This document shows positions 22,033-30,804 of a stretch of DNA of 64,000 bases, piece after piece. Position 1 is the first letter of the stretch. The number at the start of each line of letters is the position of its first letter. This stretch comes from Planctomycetota bacterium (lineage in GTDB: Bacteria; Planctomycetota; Planctomycetia; Pirellulales; PALSA-1355): the NCBI GenBank assembly GCA_003389325.1, contig QQVE01000048.1:124001-188000 (forward strand), written 5' to 3'. Position numbers and translations under genes: made by a program. The notes beneath the pieces were generated by a model. That model ran no database searches, was not told the origin of the DNA, and was given only the letters and a program-made list of their open reading frames with translations.

Positions 22033-23988
22033 ATGTGTGGAATCGCGGGCTTTTGGAACGTTCAGGCGGGTCGGCCACTGTCCAACGTCACTGCGATGCT
22101 CGAAGCAATGCAACATCGCGGTCCCGATGGTCAAGGGACGCTGGAATATGAGGGGGGCGCGGCCGGCATGGTCCGGCTGGCGCTGGTCGACCTGTCCGAT
22201 CGCGGCCAGCAGCCGCTCTGGTCGGACGACGGTCGGGTAGCGATTTTGTTCAACGGCGAGATGTACAACTTTCGCGAGCAGCGATCGCGGCTCGAGGCTC
22301 TCGGCCATCGTTTTTACACCACGACCGATACGGAAGTTTTGCTGAAGCTGTATCTCGAGCACGGACTCGGGTTTCACGAGCACGTGCGGGGCATGTTCGC
22401 GCTGGCCATCTTCGACTGGCGGCAGACGCGCCCCGGCCGGCTGCCACAACTGCTCCTGGCACGAGGGCCGCTGGGCATCAAGCACCTGTACGTCTACCAT
22501 CCGGCGGGTCGAACCGACCAGGTCGTGTTTTCCTCCGAGATCCGCAGCCTGCTGGCCTCGGGCCTGGTGCCGCGCGAAGTGAATCTCGAGGGCCTCGCCG
22601 GGTGCTTGTCTCTTGGGTTTGTGCCCCAGCCGGAGACCGTCCTCAGCGGCGTGCGGATGCTCGAGCCCGCCACGATCGAAGTCTACCGCCCGGGCGAGCC
22701 CATGTTCCGCAAACGCTTCTGGCAAATGCCTGCCTACCAGCCGAAACGCGAGTCGCTCGACGAAGCCGCCGAGCGGCTGCGTGCCGTGCTCGACGAATCG
22801 GTCGCGCTGCATGCCATGGCCGATGCGCCTGTCGGCGCGTTTCTCTCCGGCGGTATCGACTCCACGGGCATCGTGGCCTTGATGCGCCCGCGAACGAGCG
22901 ACCTGCGAACCTACACGCTCCGCTTCCCGGAGATCGCCGATTCAGACGAAGCCGACGAGGCCGCCGCCACGGCCAAGCAGCTCGATTGCCGGCATACGGA
23001 AGTCGTCGTCACCGGTGAGGAAGTGGCTGCGATCCTGCCGCGCTTCTCCGCCGATCTGGATCAACCTTCGGCCGACGGGCTCAACACGTGGCTCATTTCC
23101 CGCGCCGCGGCCCGCGACGTCAAAGGCATTCTTTCCGGCATCGGAGGCGACGAATGGTTCAGCGGCTATCCCTCCGCCTGGCGGATGTCGAGGCTGTTGG
23201 CGACGCGACTGGGACGTCTGCAATCCCTGGCCGGCGGCGTGGCCCACCTGTTTGCCGATTGGATGCCTTTGGGGCCGTTGCGGCAGCCAATGGAGAGCCT
23301 GTCGGCCCGCCGCAATACGATGGCCACGTGGCTACAACCGCGCACGGCTTTTTCGCTTCGGGCGGCGCGGGCCTTGTTGGGTCTGCCCGATCGGGGCATT
23401 TCAGCCGAGGCGCGCTTCGAGACGATGCTTGCCGACGACGGGCTGGACATTTGGCGCGAGACGCCGATCGGTCTCTCCTGCCTGCTGGACACCTGCGTTT
23501 ACATGACGCAGCAGTTGCTGCGCGACGCCGACGCGTCCAGCATGGCCCACTCGCTTGAGCTCCGCGTGCCGCTGGTCGATATCGAACTGGTCAACTACTC
23601 GCGCACCTGTGCCGACGAGTATCGCCTGGCGCCCGACGGCGGCAGCTACGAGAGCTACGAGACCAGCGGCTCGAAGCGCGTGTTGATCAAGGCCCTGTCC
23701 GACGTGTTGCCCGAGGGCATCGGCCAGCGCCGCAAGAAGGGCTTCGCCTTGCCGATCGCCCACTGGATGCGTAACGCCATGCGGCCGCTGGTGGAGGATA
23801 CCTGCGGGGACGCGAGCGTGAAGAGCCGTGGGTTGCTGGATCCGGCACTGGTGGCGCGGACCCGCCAGGGCCTCGAGGCCGGAGTGCAAAGCGCAGCGTA
23901 TCCTTGCATGTGGACCTTGATGGTCATCGAGCTCTGGATGCGGGGAGTGGTCGACCGGCAGCCAAGCAAGCAACTGGCCTGCACCTAG
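22033..23988 (+). CDS. asnB: Asparagine synthase-type glutamine amidotransferase (glycan cluster copy 1)
   Basis: The 651-residue protein has an N-terminal class II glutaminase domain with Cys2 after the initiator Met (MCGIAGFWN), HRGPDGQGT and FNGEMYNF, and a synthetase domain with the PP-loop SGGIDST near residue 272 and GIGGDEWFSGYP. In AsnB this amidates aspartate; relatives inside O-antigen and capsule clusters (WbpS-like) are thought to amidate uronic acids. The start at 22033 gives the nucleophilic Cys at position 2; the longer frame from 22000 would block it. The C-terminal 100 residues contain the conserved GQRRKKGFALPIAHWM. It is one of two such genes in the cluster. Confidence 0.88.
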   Translation: MCGIAGFWNVQAGRPLSNVTAMLEAMQHRGPDGQGTLEYEGGAAGMVRLALVDLSDRGQQPLWSDDGRVAILFNGEMYNFREQRSRLEALGHRFYTTTDTEVLLKLYLEHGLGFHEHVRGMFALAIFDWRQTRPGRLPQLLLARGPLGIKHLYVYHPAGRTDQVVFSSEIRSLLASGLVPREVNLEGLAGCLSLGFVPQPETVLSGVRMLEPATIEVYRPGEPMFRKRFWQMPAYQPKRESLDEAAERLRAVLDESVALHAMADAPVGAFLSGGIDSTGIVALMRPRTSDLRTYTLRFPEIADSDEADEAAATAKQLDCRHTEVVVTGEEVAAILPRFSADLDQPSADGLNTWLISRAAARDVKGILSGIGGDEWFSGYPSAWRMSRLLATRLGRLQSLAGGVAHLFADWMPLGPLRQPMESLSARRNTMATWLQPRTAFSLRAARALLGLPDRGISAEARFETMLADDGLDIWRETPIGLSCLLDTCVYMTQQLLRDADASSMAHSLELRVPLVDIELVNYSRTCADEYRLAPDGGSYESYETSGSKRVLIKALSDVLPEGIGQRRKKGFALPIAHWMRNAMRPLVEDTCGDASVKSRGLLDPALVARTRQGLEAGVQSAAYPCMWTLMVIELWMRGVVDRQPSKQLACT

Positions 23989-24041
23989 CGGCACGGCACG
24001 ACGACCAACCGACTCCAGTGAGTACGCGAAACGAATTGAGC

Positions 24042-25769
24042 ATGTACGACAAGCCGACAAGGCGTGCCGAAGAAGCCACGGCGGCAGCCCAGCGGCTGGC
24101 CGATACCGTGGTGCTGATCCCGGCCGCGGGCCGCGTGGCCGAAAGCGTCATGGCGCTATCGAACATCGCCTGCCCGGCGATGGTGCCCGTGGCCGGTCGC
24201 CCGGTCATTCACTGGACGCTCAGCTACCTTCGTTCGCTGGGCCTGCGGCGATTCGTCGTGGCCGTGTCGCGGCGGGGCATGTTCGTCGAGGATTTCGTCG
24301 AGTGTTCGTTCGGCCAGGATTGTGAAATCACGTTCATCGTTCCCTCGGGCGACGGCGGCGTGGGCCGCACCGTGCTCGAACTCGCCGAGCAGGCCGTGGG
24401 CTCGGCGGCCCTGGTCGTGTTGGGCGACACGCACTTTCAGTTCGCCGACCCGGAGCTGCTGTTGCGCGACGAAGCCGCCGTATTGGTCGACCAGGTCGAG
24501 GACTCCTACCGCTGGTGCATCGCCGAAACGTCGCCGGATGGCACGGTCAAGCGGCTGCGCGACAAAGAGCCCGATCTGCCGGGGCCGCTGCAAGCGTTGA
24601 TCGGCGTGTACTACTTTCCCGACCTTTCGGAGCTGCGCACCGCGGCCCGCACGGCAGTCGGCCGCAACGAGCGCGTCGATCGGCGGACTGAACTGGCCGA
24701 AATCCTGCAAAACGTTCAAGCACGGCGCCCGATTCGCGCGGTTCGCGCGGGCGATTGGCTCGACTGCGGCAATCCCGACCGCCAGGCCAGCAGCCATCGT
24801 ACGTTGCTGCAGAAGCGCGAATTCAACGACCTGTCCATCGACAGCGTGCTGGGCACCGTCACCAAGCGCAGCCGCTACGTGGAAAAGTTTCTCGACGAGA
24901 TCAACTACCTGCGGCTGTTGCCGCCGGAGCTGTCCGTGCTGTTTCCGCGCGTGCTCGGCTTTTCGACCGACTGGCAAGACCCTTGGGTGACGCTCGAGTA
25001 CTACGGCTATCCCACGCTGGCCGAGGTCTTCGTCTTCGAGAACGTCGACCCCGGCATTTGGGAACAGGTGTTCGTGCACCTGCGCGACATCATGCTCCAG
25101 GGTTTCATGCGGCATCGCCGCCCGTTGGCCGCGGGCGTCGTCCACGACATGTACCTGGGCAAGACGCGCAAGCGGCTGGAAAACATGAACGGCCCCGACG
25201 AATTGTTGGCCCTGGTGCGCCACGCCGGACCGGTCGAGATCAACGGACGCGAAGTGCCGAACATCCCGTCGCTGTGGAATCGGCTCGAAGTCGAGACCGA
25301 GCGGCTGGCCGAAAACGTGCAGGGCTGCGTGGTGCACGGCGACATGTGCCTGTCGAACATCCTTTACGATCTTCGCTCTCGGGTCTGCAAGCTACTCGAT
25401 CCACGCGGCAGCTTCGGCGCGGCCGGCATCTACGGCGACCCGCGGTACGACGTTGCCAAGTTGTATCACTCCGTCTACGGAATGTACGACTTCATCGTCA
25501 ACGACTTGTTCGACGTCTCGATCGAGGGCAACAAGGTCGAGTTGGAAATTCGCTCCCGGCCGCAGCATCGTCACATCGAGGAGCGCTTCGAGAAAGTGTT
25601 TTTTGCCGAGTTCGATCGCCGCGAGATCCTGCTGATTACGGGGCTCTTGTTCGCCAGCATGCCGGCCCTGCACTACGATGCTCCGCGGCGGCAGATGGCC
25701 ATGTACGCCCGGGCGCTCGAATTGTTTGCCGAAGTGTTTTCGCCGGCGACCGCCGAACAACAGGTTTAG
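24042..25769 (+). CDS. Nucleotidyltransferase-like domain fused to APH/choline-kinase-like phosphotransferase
   Basis: The 575-residue protein has two domains. Residues about 22-265 resemble a sugar/choline nucleotidyltransferase, but the signature is degraded: LIPAAGRVAESVM replaces GGxGTR, and CPAMVPVAGRP lacks the usual Lys of PKxxxPV. Residues about 285-545 are an APH-like kinase with CVVHGDMCLSNILYD near 432-444 and LLDPRGSFG plus GDPRYDVAKLYHS, the pattern of capsule-cluster phosphotransferases, with catalytic Asp and Asn present. It may phosphorylate and perhaps activate a small alcohol or sugar. The HAD and second nucleotidyltransferase genes follow within a few bases. ATG at 24042 is chosen; GTG at 24018 is an alternative. 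Confidence 0.75.
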   Translation: MYDKPTRRAEEATAAAQRLADTVVLIPAAGRVAESVMALSNIACPAMVPVAGRPVIHWTLSYLRSLGLRRFVVAVSRRGMFVEDFVECSFGQDCEITFIVPSGDGGVGRTVLELAEQAVGSAALVVLGDTHFQFADPELLLRDEAAVLVDQVEDSYRWCIAETSPDGTVKRLRDKEPDLPGPLQALIGVYYFPDLSELRTAARTAVGRNERVDRRTELAEILQNVQARRPIRAVRAGDWLDCGNPDRQASSHRTLLQKREFNDLSIDSVLGTVTKRSRYVEKFLDEINYLRLLPPELSVLFPRVLGFSTDWQDPWVTLEYYGYPTLAEVFVFENVDPGIWEQVFVHLRDIMLQGFMRHRRPLAAGVVHDMYLGKTRKRLENMNGPDELLALVRHAGPVEINGREVPNIPSLWNRLEVETERLAENVQGCVVHGDMCLSNILYDLRSRVCKLLDPRGSFGAAGIYGDPRYDVAKLYHSVYGMYDFIVNDLFDVSIEGNKVELEIRSRPQHRHIEERFEKVFFAEFDRREILLITGLLFASMPALHYDAPRRQMAMYARALELFAEVFSPATAEQQV

Positions 25770-25775
25770 TCTCCC

Positions 25776-26183
25776 ATGCGCATTTGTTTCGATCTGGACG
25801 GCGTAATCTGCCGGCTCCGTGAGCCCGGGCAGTCGTACGCCGAATTGGAGCCCGTTTCGGGGGCCGTGGAAAAGCTGCGGCAGTTGAAGGCGGCCGGCCA
25901 CTACATCATCATCAGCACGGCCCGGCACATGAAGACGTGCCAGGGGAACGTGGGAATGGTCGTCGCGCGGCAGGGGGCGGTCACGCTCGATTGGCTCGCC
26001 CGGCACGAGATTCCCTACGACGAAATCCACTTCGGCAAACCGCACGCCCAGATCTACATCGACGACAACGCCTGGCGGTTCCAGTCGTGGGACCTGATCG
26101 CCGGCGACGGATCGACCCTGCCGGATAGCGCCGAACACCGCAAGGCCGCCGGCCAGTCTGCCCCCGACGCGCAACGTTCATGA
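25776..26183 (+). CDS. HAD-superfamily phosphatase-like capsule protein
   Basis: The 135-residue protein starts RICFDLDGVIC, a HAD motif I with Asp6 and Asp8, continues with IIISTARH (motif II, Ser/Thr) and ends the core with FGKPHAQIYIDDNAWRF, where Lys and the paired acidic residues fit motifs III and IV. Proteins of this short C0-type HAD group occur in capsule loci beside nucleotidyltransferases. It lies 6 bases after the fusion gene and overlaps the next gene by 4 bases (ATGA), so the three proteins are probably made together. The likely activity is a phosphatase on a small phosphorylated glycan precursor; the substrate is not known. Confidence 0.75.
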   Translation: MRICFDLDGVICRLREPGQSYAELEPVSGAVEKLRQLKAAGHYIIISTARHMKTCQGNVGMVVARQGAVTLDWLARHEIPYDEIHFGKPHAQIYIDDNAWRFQSWDLIAGDGSTLPDSAEHRKAAGQSAPDAQRS

Positions 26184-26902
26184 ACATCGTCATGCCCATG
26201 GCCGGCCGCGGCAGTCGCTTTGCCCAGATCGGCATCGAGACGCCCAAACCGCTGATTCCGGTGCGCGGCAAGCCGATGTACGCCTGGGCCACCGACGGAC
26301 TGCCGCTGGCCATGGCCCGGCAGTTGATCTTCATCTGTCTCGCCGAGCACCTCGCCGAGCGGGCGCTGGAACAAGACATCTGCTCGCGCTACGCGGCGTA
26401 CGATCCGCAGATCGTGGCGCTCGACCACGTAACCGAGGGCCAGGCCTGCACGGTGCTCTGCGCCAAGCAATACATCGACAACGCCGACCCGTTGCTGATC
26501 TTCAATGCCGACACGTATGCCGCCACGACGTTGGCCGCAGCGCTCAAGGCGTTTCCGCCCGGTGTGGCCGGGGTGCTCGACGTGTTCCGGGCCGAGGGCG
26601 ACAAGTGGAGCTTCGCCCGCGCCGACGACCAGGGGCGCGTACTGGAAACGGCCGAGAAGCAGCGGATTTCCGAGTGGGCCACGACGGGGCTGTACTATTT
26701 CAGCCGCGGCTCCGACTTCGTGCGGCACGCCGAAGCGATGATTGCCGACAACGATCGATCCGGCAACGAGTTCTACGTGGCTCCCCTCTACAACCGGCTG
26801 ATTCGCGAAGGGGCCGACGTACGCATCAATCCGGTCGAGCAGGTTTGGGTGCTGGGCACGCCTGAAGATCTGGCCCACTTCGAACGCGAGTACCATGGTT
26901 GA
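26180..26902 (+). CDS. Sugar-phosphate nucleotidyltransferase (NTP_transferase family)
   Basis: The 240-residue protein has the intact activation motif MPMAGRGSRFA (residues 5-15) and TPKPLIPVRGKPM with Lys23, both lost or degraded in the fusion protein upstream. LIFNADTYA provides the metal-binding Asp, and NEFYVAPLYN is the late conserved segment. Length and pattern resemble HddC/LicC/PtmE-like enzymes that join NTP to a sugar-1-phosphate or an alditol or choline phosphate. It likely makes the activated donor for which the fusion kinase prepares the phosphate ester. It overlaps genes on both sides (4 bases upstream, 8 bases downstream). Confidence 0.85.
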   Translation: MNIVMPMAGRGSRFAQIGIETPKPLIPVRGKPMYAWATDGLPLAMARQLIFICLAEHLAERALEQDICSRYAAYDPQIVALDHVTEGQACTVLCAKQYIDNADPLLIFNADTYAATTLAAALKAFPPGVAGVLDVFRAEGDKWSFARADDQGRVLETAEKQRISEWATTGLYYFSRGSDFVRHAEAMIADNDRSGNEFYVAPLYNRLIREGADVRINPVEQVWVLGTPEDLAHFEREYHG

Positions 26903-28169
26903 GGCGCAAACCACCAGCCGGCCACGACGCGTGCTGTTTGTAATGAACGCTGCCGGCGGCGGGGCGGCGATGAGCACGATTGCGCTCGCCGAGGCGCTCA
27001 CTCGCAAAGGCATCGGCGCCTGCGCCGTCTGCTATCCGGCCGGTACCGAAGTCGAGCGGCAGAGTTTGTGCGAGGCGATGCAAGGAGCCGTCGAGTTTGC
27101 TCCGCTCTATTGGTGGAACCGCAAGCTTCGCGTGCCGCGTTGGCGTCGCCCGCTTTCGGAGCTGAAGCAGATTGTCACGACCGGCTGGTCCCACGCGTCG
27201 GCCGCGCGCGTGGCCCGCAAGGCGGTCGAGTGGGGCGTGGACTTGATTCATACCAACACGATTCTCACGCCCGAGGGGGGGCTGGCCGCGCGACGGCTGG
27301 GTTTGCCCCATGTCTGGCATCTGCGCGAATTGGTCGGTCCGGGGCAGCCTTATCGGTTGCCGTACGAGGGTCCCTCGTTCGGCCGCTACATGCGCGACTA
27401 CGCCTCGAAGGTCGTGGCCAACTCGCAAGCCAGCGCCGCGCAAGTGCGATCCTGGATCGACGACGACCTGTTGGAGATCGTTCCCAATGGCATCGACTTG
27501 TCATGCTATCGACCGCGCACCGGTTCGGCCCGCCAGCAGGGGCTCGTGGTGGGCATGATCGGCAACCTCACCAGTCGGGTGAAGAAACATCCGCTGTTCA
27601 TCGATGCCGCGGCGCGCGTGCCGCGCGAACTGGACGTCACCTGGCGGATCTACGGTCGAGATCCGTCACGAGGCGGCACCGTTTCCGGCGATGCCTACGT
27701 CGACGGGCTGCATGCCCAAGTGCAGCGGCTGGGTCTGACGGGCCGCGTTGAGTGGCCCGGCTTTGTCGCCGACCCGGCCGAGATCATGTCGCAGCTCGAC
27801 GTGCTGGTCCATCCGGCCGACGGCGAGTCGTTCGGCCGCATCGTGGTCGAGGCGATGGCCGCGGGGTTGCCCGTGGTGGGGGCCCGCGGCGGTGGCGTGG
27901 CCGAGATCATCGTCGACGGCCGCACGGGTCTGTTGGCCCGCCCCGACGATCCGCAGGACCTGGCGGCTCAGATCGAACGCTTGTTGCGCGACCCGCAACT
28001 TCGCGACGAGTTGGGCCGCTCGGGCCGCCAGCGGGCCCAAGAGGAGTATTCGCTCGATGCCTGCGTGTCGAGAATGTTGAACGTGTATGCCCAAGCCTTG
28101 CGCCGCCCGTTGGGGCAAGCGGAAGCCTTCAAGCGAGCGGCGCCCGTGGCGGCTCGTGCCAGTGAGTAG
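26895..28169 (+). CDS. Glycosyltransferase family 4
   Basis: The 424-residue protein has a retaining GT-B transferase pattern: N-domain VLFVMNAAGGGAAMSTIALAEAL, DLIHTNTILT, and LPHVWHLRELV; C-domain VPNGIDLSCYRP, GMIGNLTSRVKKH and VLVHPADGESFGRIVVEAMAAGLPVV, with the two Glu of the E-x7-E motif. It transfers a sugar from a nucleotide donor to the growing lipid-linked unit on the cytoplasmic side. No membrane helix is seen. The start overlaps the nucleotidyltransferase stop by 8 bases. Donor and acceptor are unknown. Confidence 0.9.
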   Translation: MVEAQTTSRPRRVLFVMNAAGGGAAMSTIALAEALTRKGIGACAVCYPAGTEVERQSLCEAMQGAVEFAPLYWWNRKLRVPRWRRPLSELKQIVTTGWSHASAARVARKAVEWGVDLIHTNTILTPEGGLAARRLGLPHVWHLRELVGPGQPYRLPYEGPSFGRYMRDYASKVVANSQASAAQVRSWIDDDLLEIVPNGIDLSCYRPRTGSARQQGLVVGMIGNLTSRVKKHPLFIDAAARVPRELDVTWRIYGRDPSRGGTVSGDAYVDGLHAQVQRLGLTGRVEWPGFVADPAEIMSQLDVLVHPADGESFGRIVVEAMAAGLPVVGARGGGVAEIIVDGRTGLLARPDDPQDLAAQIERLLRDPQLRDELGRSGRQRAQEEYSLDACVSRMLNVYAQALRRPLGQAEAFKRAAPVAARASE

Positions 28170-28175
28170 TCCGAA

Positions 28176-29246
28176 ATGAAATTCTCAGTTTGCATTCCCA
28201 ACTACAACTACGAGCGCTACTTGGGCAGCACGATCCAGAGCGTGCTCGACCAGGACGATCCAGATCTCGAGATTCTGATCTCGGACAACGCCAGCACCGA
28301 CCGTTCGGTCGAGATCGTCAAAGGGTTTAACGATCCCCGCATCCGCCTGCACATCAACGCCTGCAACGTCGGCTTCGCCGGCAACCTGGATCGCTCGGCC
28401 GGTATGGCGACCGGCGACGTGATGATCATGCTTTCGTCCGACGACCTGATGCGCGCCGGCGCACTGGCCGCGTATCGCAAGCTGTTCGGCCGTCTCCGCG
28501 AACAGGGATGCGCGGCGATCGCCAGTTGCAGTTGGGAAGTGATCGACGCCGAGGATCGCGTCACCGATCAGACGGGCCCCAACAATCTCTGGAAGCCCGA
28601 GGATCGTCAGGGGGAGCTGGAAGAACTGCTCGGGGTACCGGTTTACGGCGTGTCTGCCGGCGAGTTGCTGCGGCGCGGGCTGCTGCAGATGCGCAATCCG
28701 TTCAACTTTGCGGCGACGGCCTACGACGCCGACCTGTATCGCCGGGTCGAAGGCTACGGCGGCGGGCGGTTGTACAATCCCGACAAGTGGTTCCACTGGA
28801 AGGTGCTGGCTCAGGCCGACATGGCCTACTTCGTCGACAGCCGCTTGTTCGCCTATCGGTGGCACGGCGGCAACCAGTTCGCCCAGCAGGGGGCGGCCGG
28901 GGCGCTGAAGTTCCTCGTCGACGAGTACGTTTCCACTCTGGAACTTGACGCTGCCGTGCTCGAACGCATCGGACTGACGCGAGACGACGTGCTGGGGGCA
29001 TTCATCGAGTACGACATCGCCCGGCACGGACTGGCGACGCTGGCCCAGGGCGGTCGCGTGCGAGCCCGCCGGATCCTGGACTTTGGCCGCGCGACTTACC
29101 CCCAGGTGGTACGCGGCAATCGAAATGCACGCCTCTTAGGGGCATTGCTGGCCTTGGGCCCCGTGGGCGAAAAGCTAGCGGCCCGGGCGTATCGCTCGTT
29201 CAAGAGCAAAAACGGCCACCGGGCAGACCGCGAAATGGTACAATAA
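28176..29246 (+). CDS. Glycosyltransferase family 2
   Basis: The 356-residue protein has a GT-A domain in the N-terminal 230 residues: FSVCIPNYNYERYL, ILISDNASTDRSVEIV (donor-binding acidic residues) and VMIMLSSDDLM as the DxD-like metal site. Inverting GT2 enzymes of this kind add a single sugar. The C-terminal part (about 250-356) is helical and polar without a clear transmembrane segment. It starts 6 bases after the GT4 stop. A GC-rich palindrome (29272-29283) lies after it, before the polymerase gene. Confidence 0.88.
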   Translation: MKFSVCIPNYNYERYLGSTIQSVLDQDDPDLEILISDNASTDRSVEIVKGFNDPRIRLHINACNVGFAGNLDRSAGMATGDVMIMLSSDDLMRAGALAAYRKLFGRLREQGCAAIASCSWEVIDAEDRVTDQTGPNNLWKPEDRQGELEELLGVPVYGVSAGELLRRGLLQMRNPFNFAATAYDADLYRRVEGYGGGRLYNPDKWFHWKVLAQADMAYFVDSRLFAYRWHGGNQFAQQGAAGALKFLVDEYVSTLELDAAVLERIGLTRDDVLGAFIEYDIARHGLATLAQGGRVRARRILDFGRATYPQVVRGNRNARLLGALLALGPVGEKLAARAYRSFKSKNGHRADREMVQ

Positions 29247-29321
29247 CGGTATCGGACCCCCCCAGAGAAGACGCGCCGGCGCGACCTGTTGTCGTGGGCG
29301 CATTCACGATTACCCCCATCC

Positions 29322-30656
29322 ATGAGTTCGACTTCCACGCTCCCTGTGCCTGCTGCGCCCACGGCACCGCACCGCGCGCTGGCCGACAACCAGCTCAAGG
29401 GCCAGGGCGTCACGCTGGGCGGCATGTGGCTGTTTCTGATCGGCGTGCTGGTTGTCGGCTCCGGATATCGGAGCATGCGGCCCGAGATCTTCGGATTGGC
29501 CTTGCACCCCTATCTGTTAGCCGTGGGTTTGGCCTTTCCGCTAGTCGCGCTGACGCGGCTCGGCGAGTTTCCCGCGCGTATCCTGGCGGCGATTGTGGTC
29601 TTTACGCTCATGTACTGCTTCTCGTTGTTCAACGGGGGCACGCCTCCTGTGGGCGAAGTGATCAAGATCGGCGCGGCCGTCGTGACCATGATTACCTTTG
29701 CGCTGCTGATGCGCACGCGCGGCGACTTCGTTGCCGCTTCCCTGGGGCTGGCGATCGCCGTCGCCATCCTGGCCTATCGAGGCATGCAAGAGGACACGTC
29801 GACTGCCGGCATCGAGATCATGGACGGGGCCAACAAGAATACCTACTCGCTGTACGCTCTGCCCATGCTGTTGCTGGCGGGATTCATCACCGTCCGGTTG
29901 ACCTCCGTGCCGTGGATCATCCGCGGTGCACTGGTCGTCTGTTCCATCATGGCCGTGGCGGCGATCTTCATGAGTGCCAATCGCTCGGGCTACCTGGGGG
30001 TGGTCATCATCGGTCTGATGCTCTTTTGGGACCGGCGCGGCAAAGGGCTGCTGCTCATCGGTGCCGTGGCAGGAGCCGTGGTGCTGTTCATGATCAACTA
30101 TGGAAACACGGCTGCGCTCAACGAGCGCATGCGGCAGACGGTCGAGGGGAACTCATCGGATACCAACCGCATCAAGATTCTCAAGACCTGCGCCGAGATC
30201 GCGCTGGAGAATCCCGTCATCGGGGTCTCGCCGCAGGAGCTGCCCCGAGAGATCGGACGCAACACGCAGCAGGCTTCTTCGCATCACATGACGCTGCTCG
30301 ACTCGCACAACGTGTTCGCGCACATTGCCGCCGGCAGCGGATTGATCTGCTTTGCAGCCATGCTGGCCGTGGCTCTGACCATGTATTTTCCCGTCCTCCG
30401 CGACGGAAGTTCGTACGGCGGCAAAGACGATCCGGCCCGCGAGGCCCGACGCCTGATGCGCATGATGGTCTTGTTATGGGCCGTGCGCGGATTGTTCACC
30501 CGAGAAGTGCTTTATAATCCGTCCTGCAACATCGGCCTGGGCCTCTGCATCGGGTATTTCATCTGGGCGGAGAAGCTTCGCGAGGTCCCCTTGCCTATCA
30601 AGCGCACCTCGGCCGGCGCCGCGCCGGTCGGCGCGCCGGCGGTCACCAGCGCCTAG
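29322..30656 (+). CDS. O-antigen polymerase/ligase-like membrane protein (Wzy_C)
   Basis: The 444-residue protein has about ten to twelve hydrophobic segments separated by short loops. The large periplasmic loop carries MSANRSGYLGVVIIG, the Wzy_C motif, and NVFAHIAAGSGLIC matches the loop that carries the acceptor-binding His in WaaL/Wzy proteins. It would polymerise or ligate lipid-linked repeat units outside the inner membrane. Wzy and WaaL cannot be separated by sequence alone. The ATG at 29322 is preferred over a TTG 33 bases upstream; the first 35 residues are Ser/Thr/Pro-rich and precede the first helix. Confidence 0.82.
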   Translation: MSSTSTLPVPAAPTAPHRALADNQLKGQGVTLGGMWLFLIGVLVVGSGYRSMRPEIFGLALHPYLLAVGLAFPLVALTRLGEFPARILAAIVVFTLMYCFSLFNGGTPPVGEVIKIGAAVVTMITFALLMRTRGDFVAASLGLAIAVAILAYRGMQEDTSTAGIEIMDGANKNTYSLYALPMLLLAGFITVRLTSVPWIIRGALVVCSIMAVAAIFMSANRSGYLGVVIIGLMLFWDRRGKGLLLIGAVAGAVVLFMINYGNTAALNERMRQTVEGNSSDTNRIKILKTCAEIALENPVIGVSPQELPREIGRNTQQASSHHMTLLDSHNVFAHIAAGSGLICFAAMLAVALTMYFPVLRDGSSYGGKDDPAREARRLMRMMVLLWAVRGLFTREVLYNPSCNIGLGLCIGYFIWAEKLREVPLPIKRTSAGAAPVGAPAVTSA

Positions 30657-30804
30657 GGCTCGGGCCTTCCAGCGTCCACTTTTGGCTCTACAGCCGGTCC
30701 AACACGAAACGCTATCCATCCCTGCTCACCGTTCCGAGCGCTCGCCCGCGCGTGTCGTTGCCCCCTGCATGTTCGCCGGGTGAGTTCGCCCTAGGAGACC
30801 AACC

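Noticed and set aside
29272..29283. Palindrome CGCGCCGGCGCG between the GT2 and polymerase genes as a terminator
   Set aside because: There is no U-tract, and such GC palindromes are common by chance in this DNA; an internal terminator inside the cluster is not supported.
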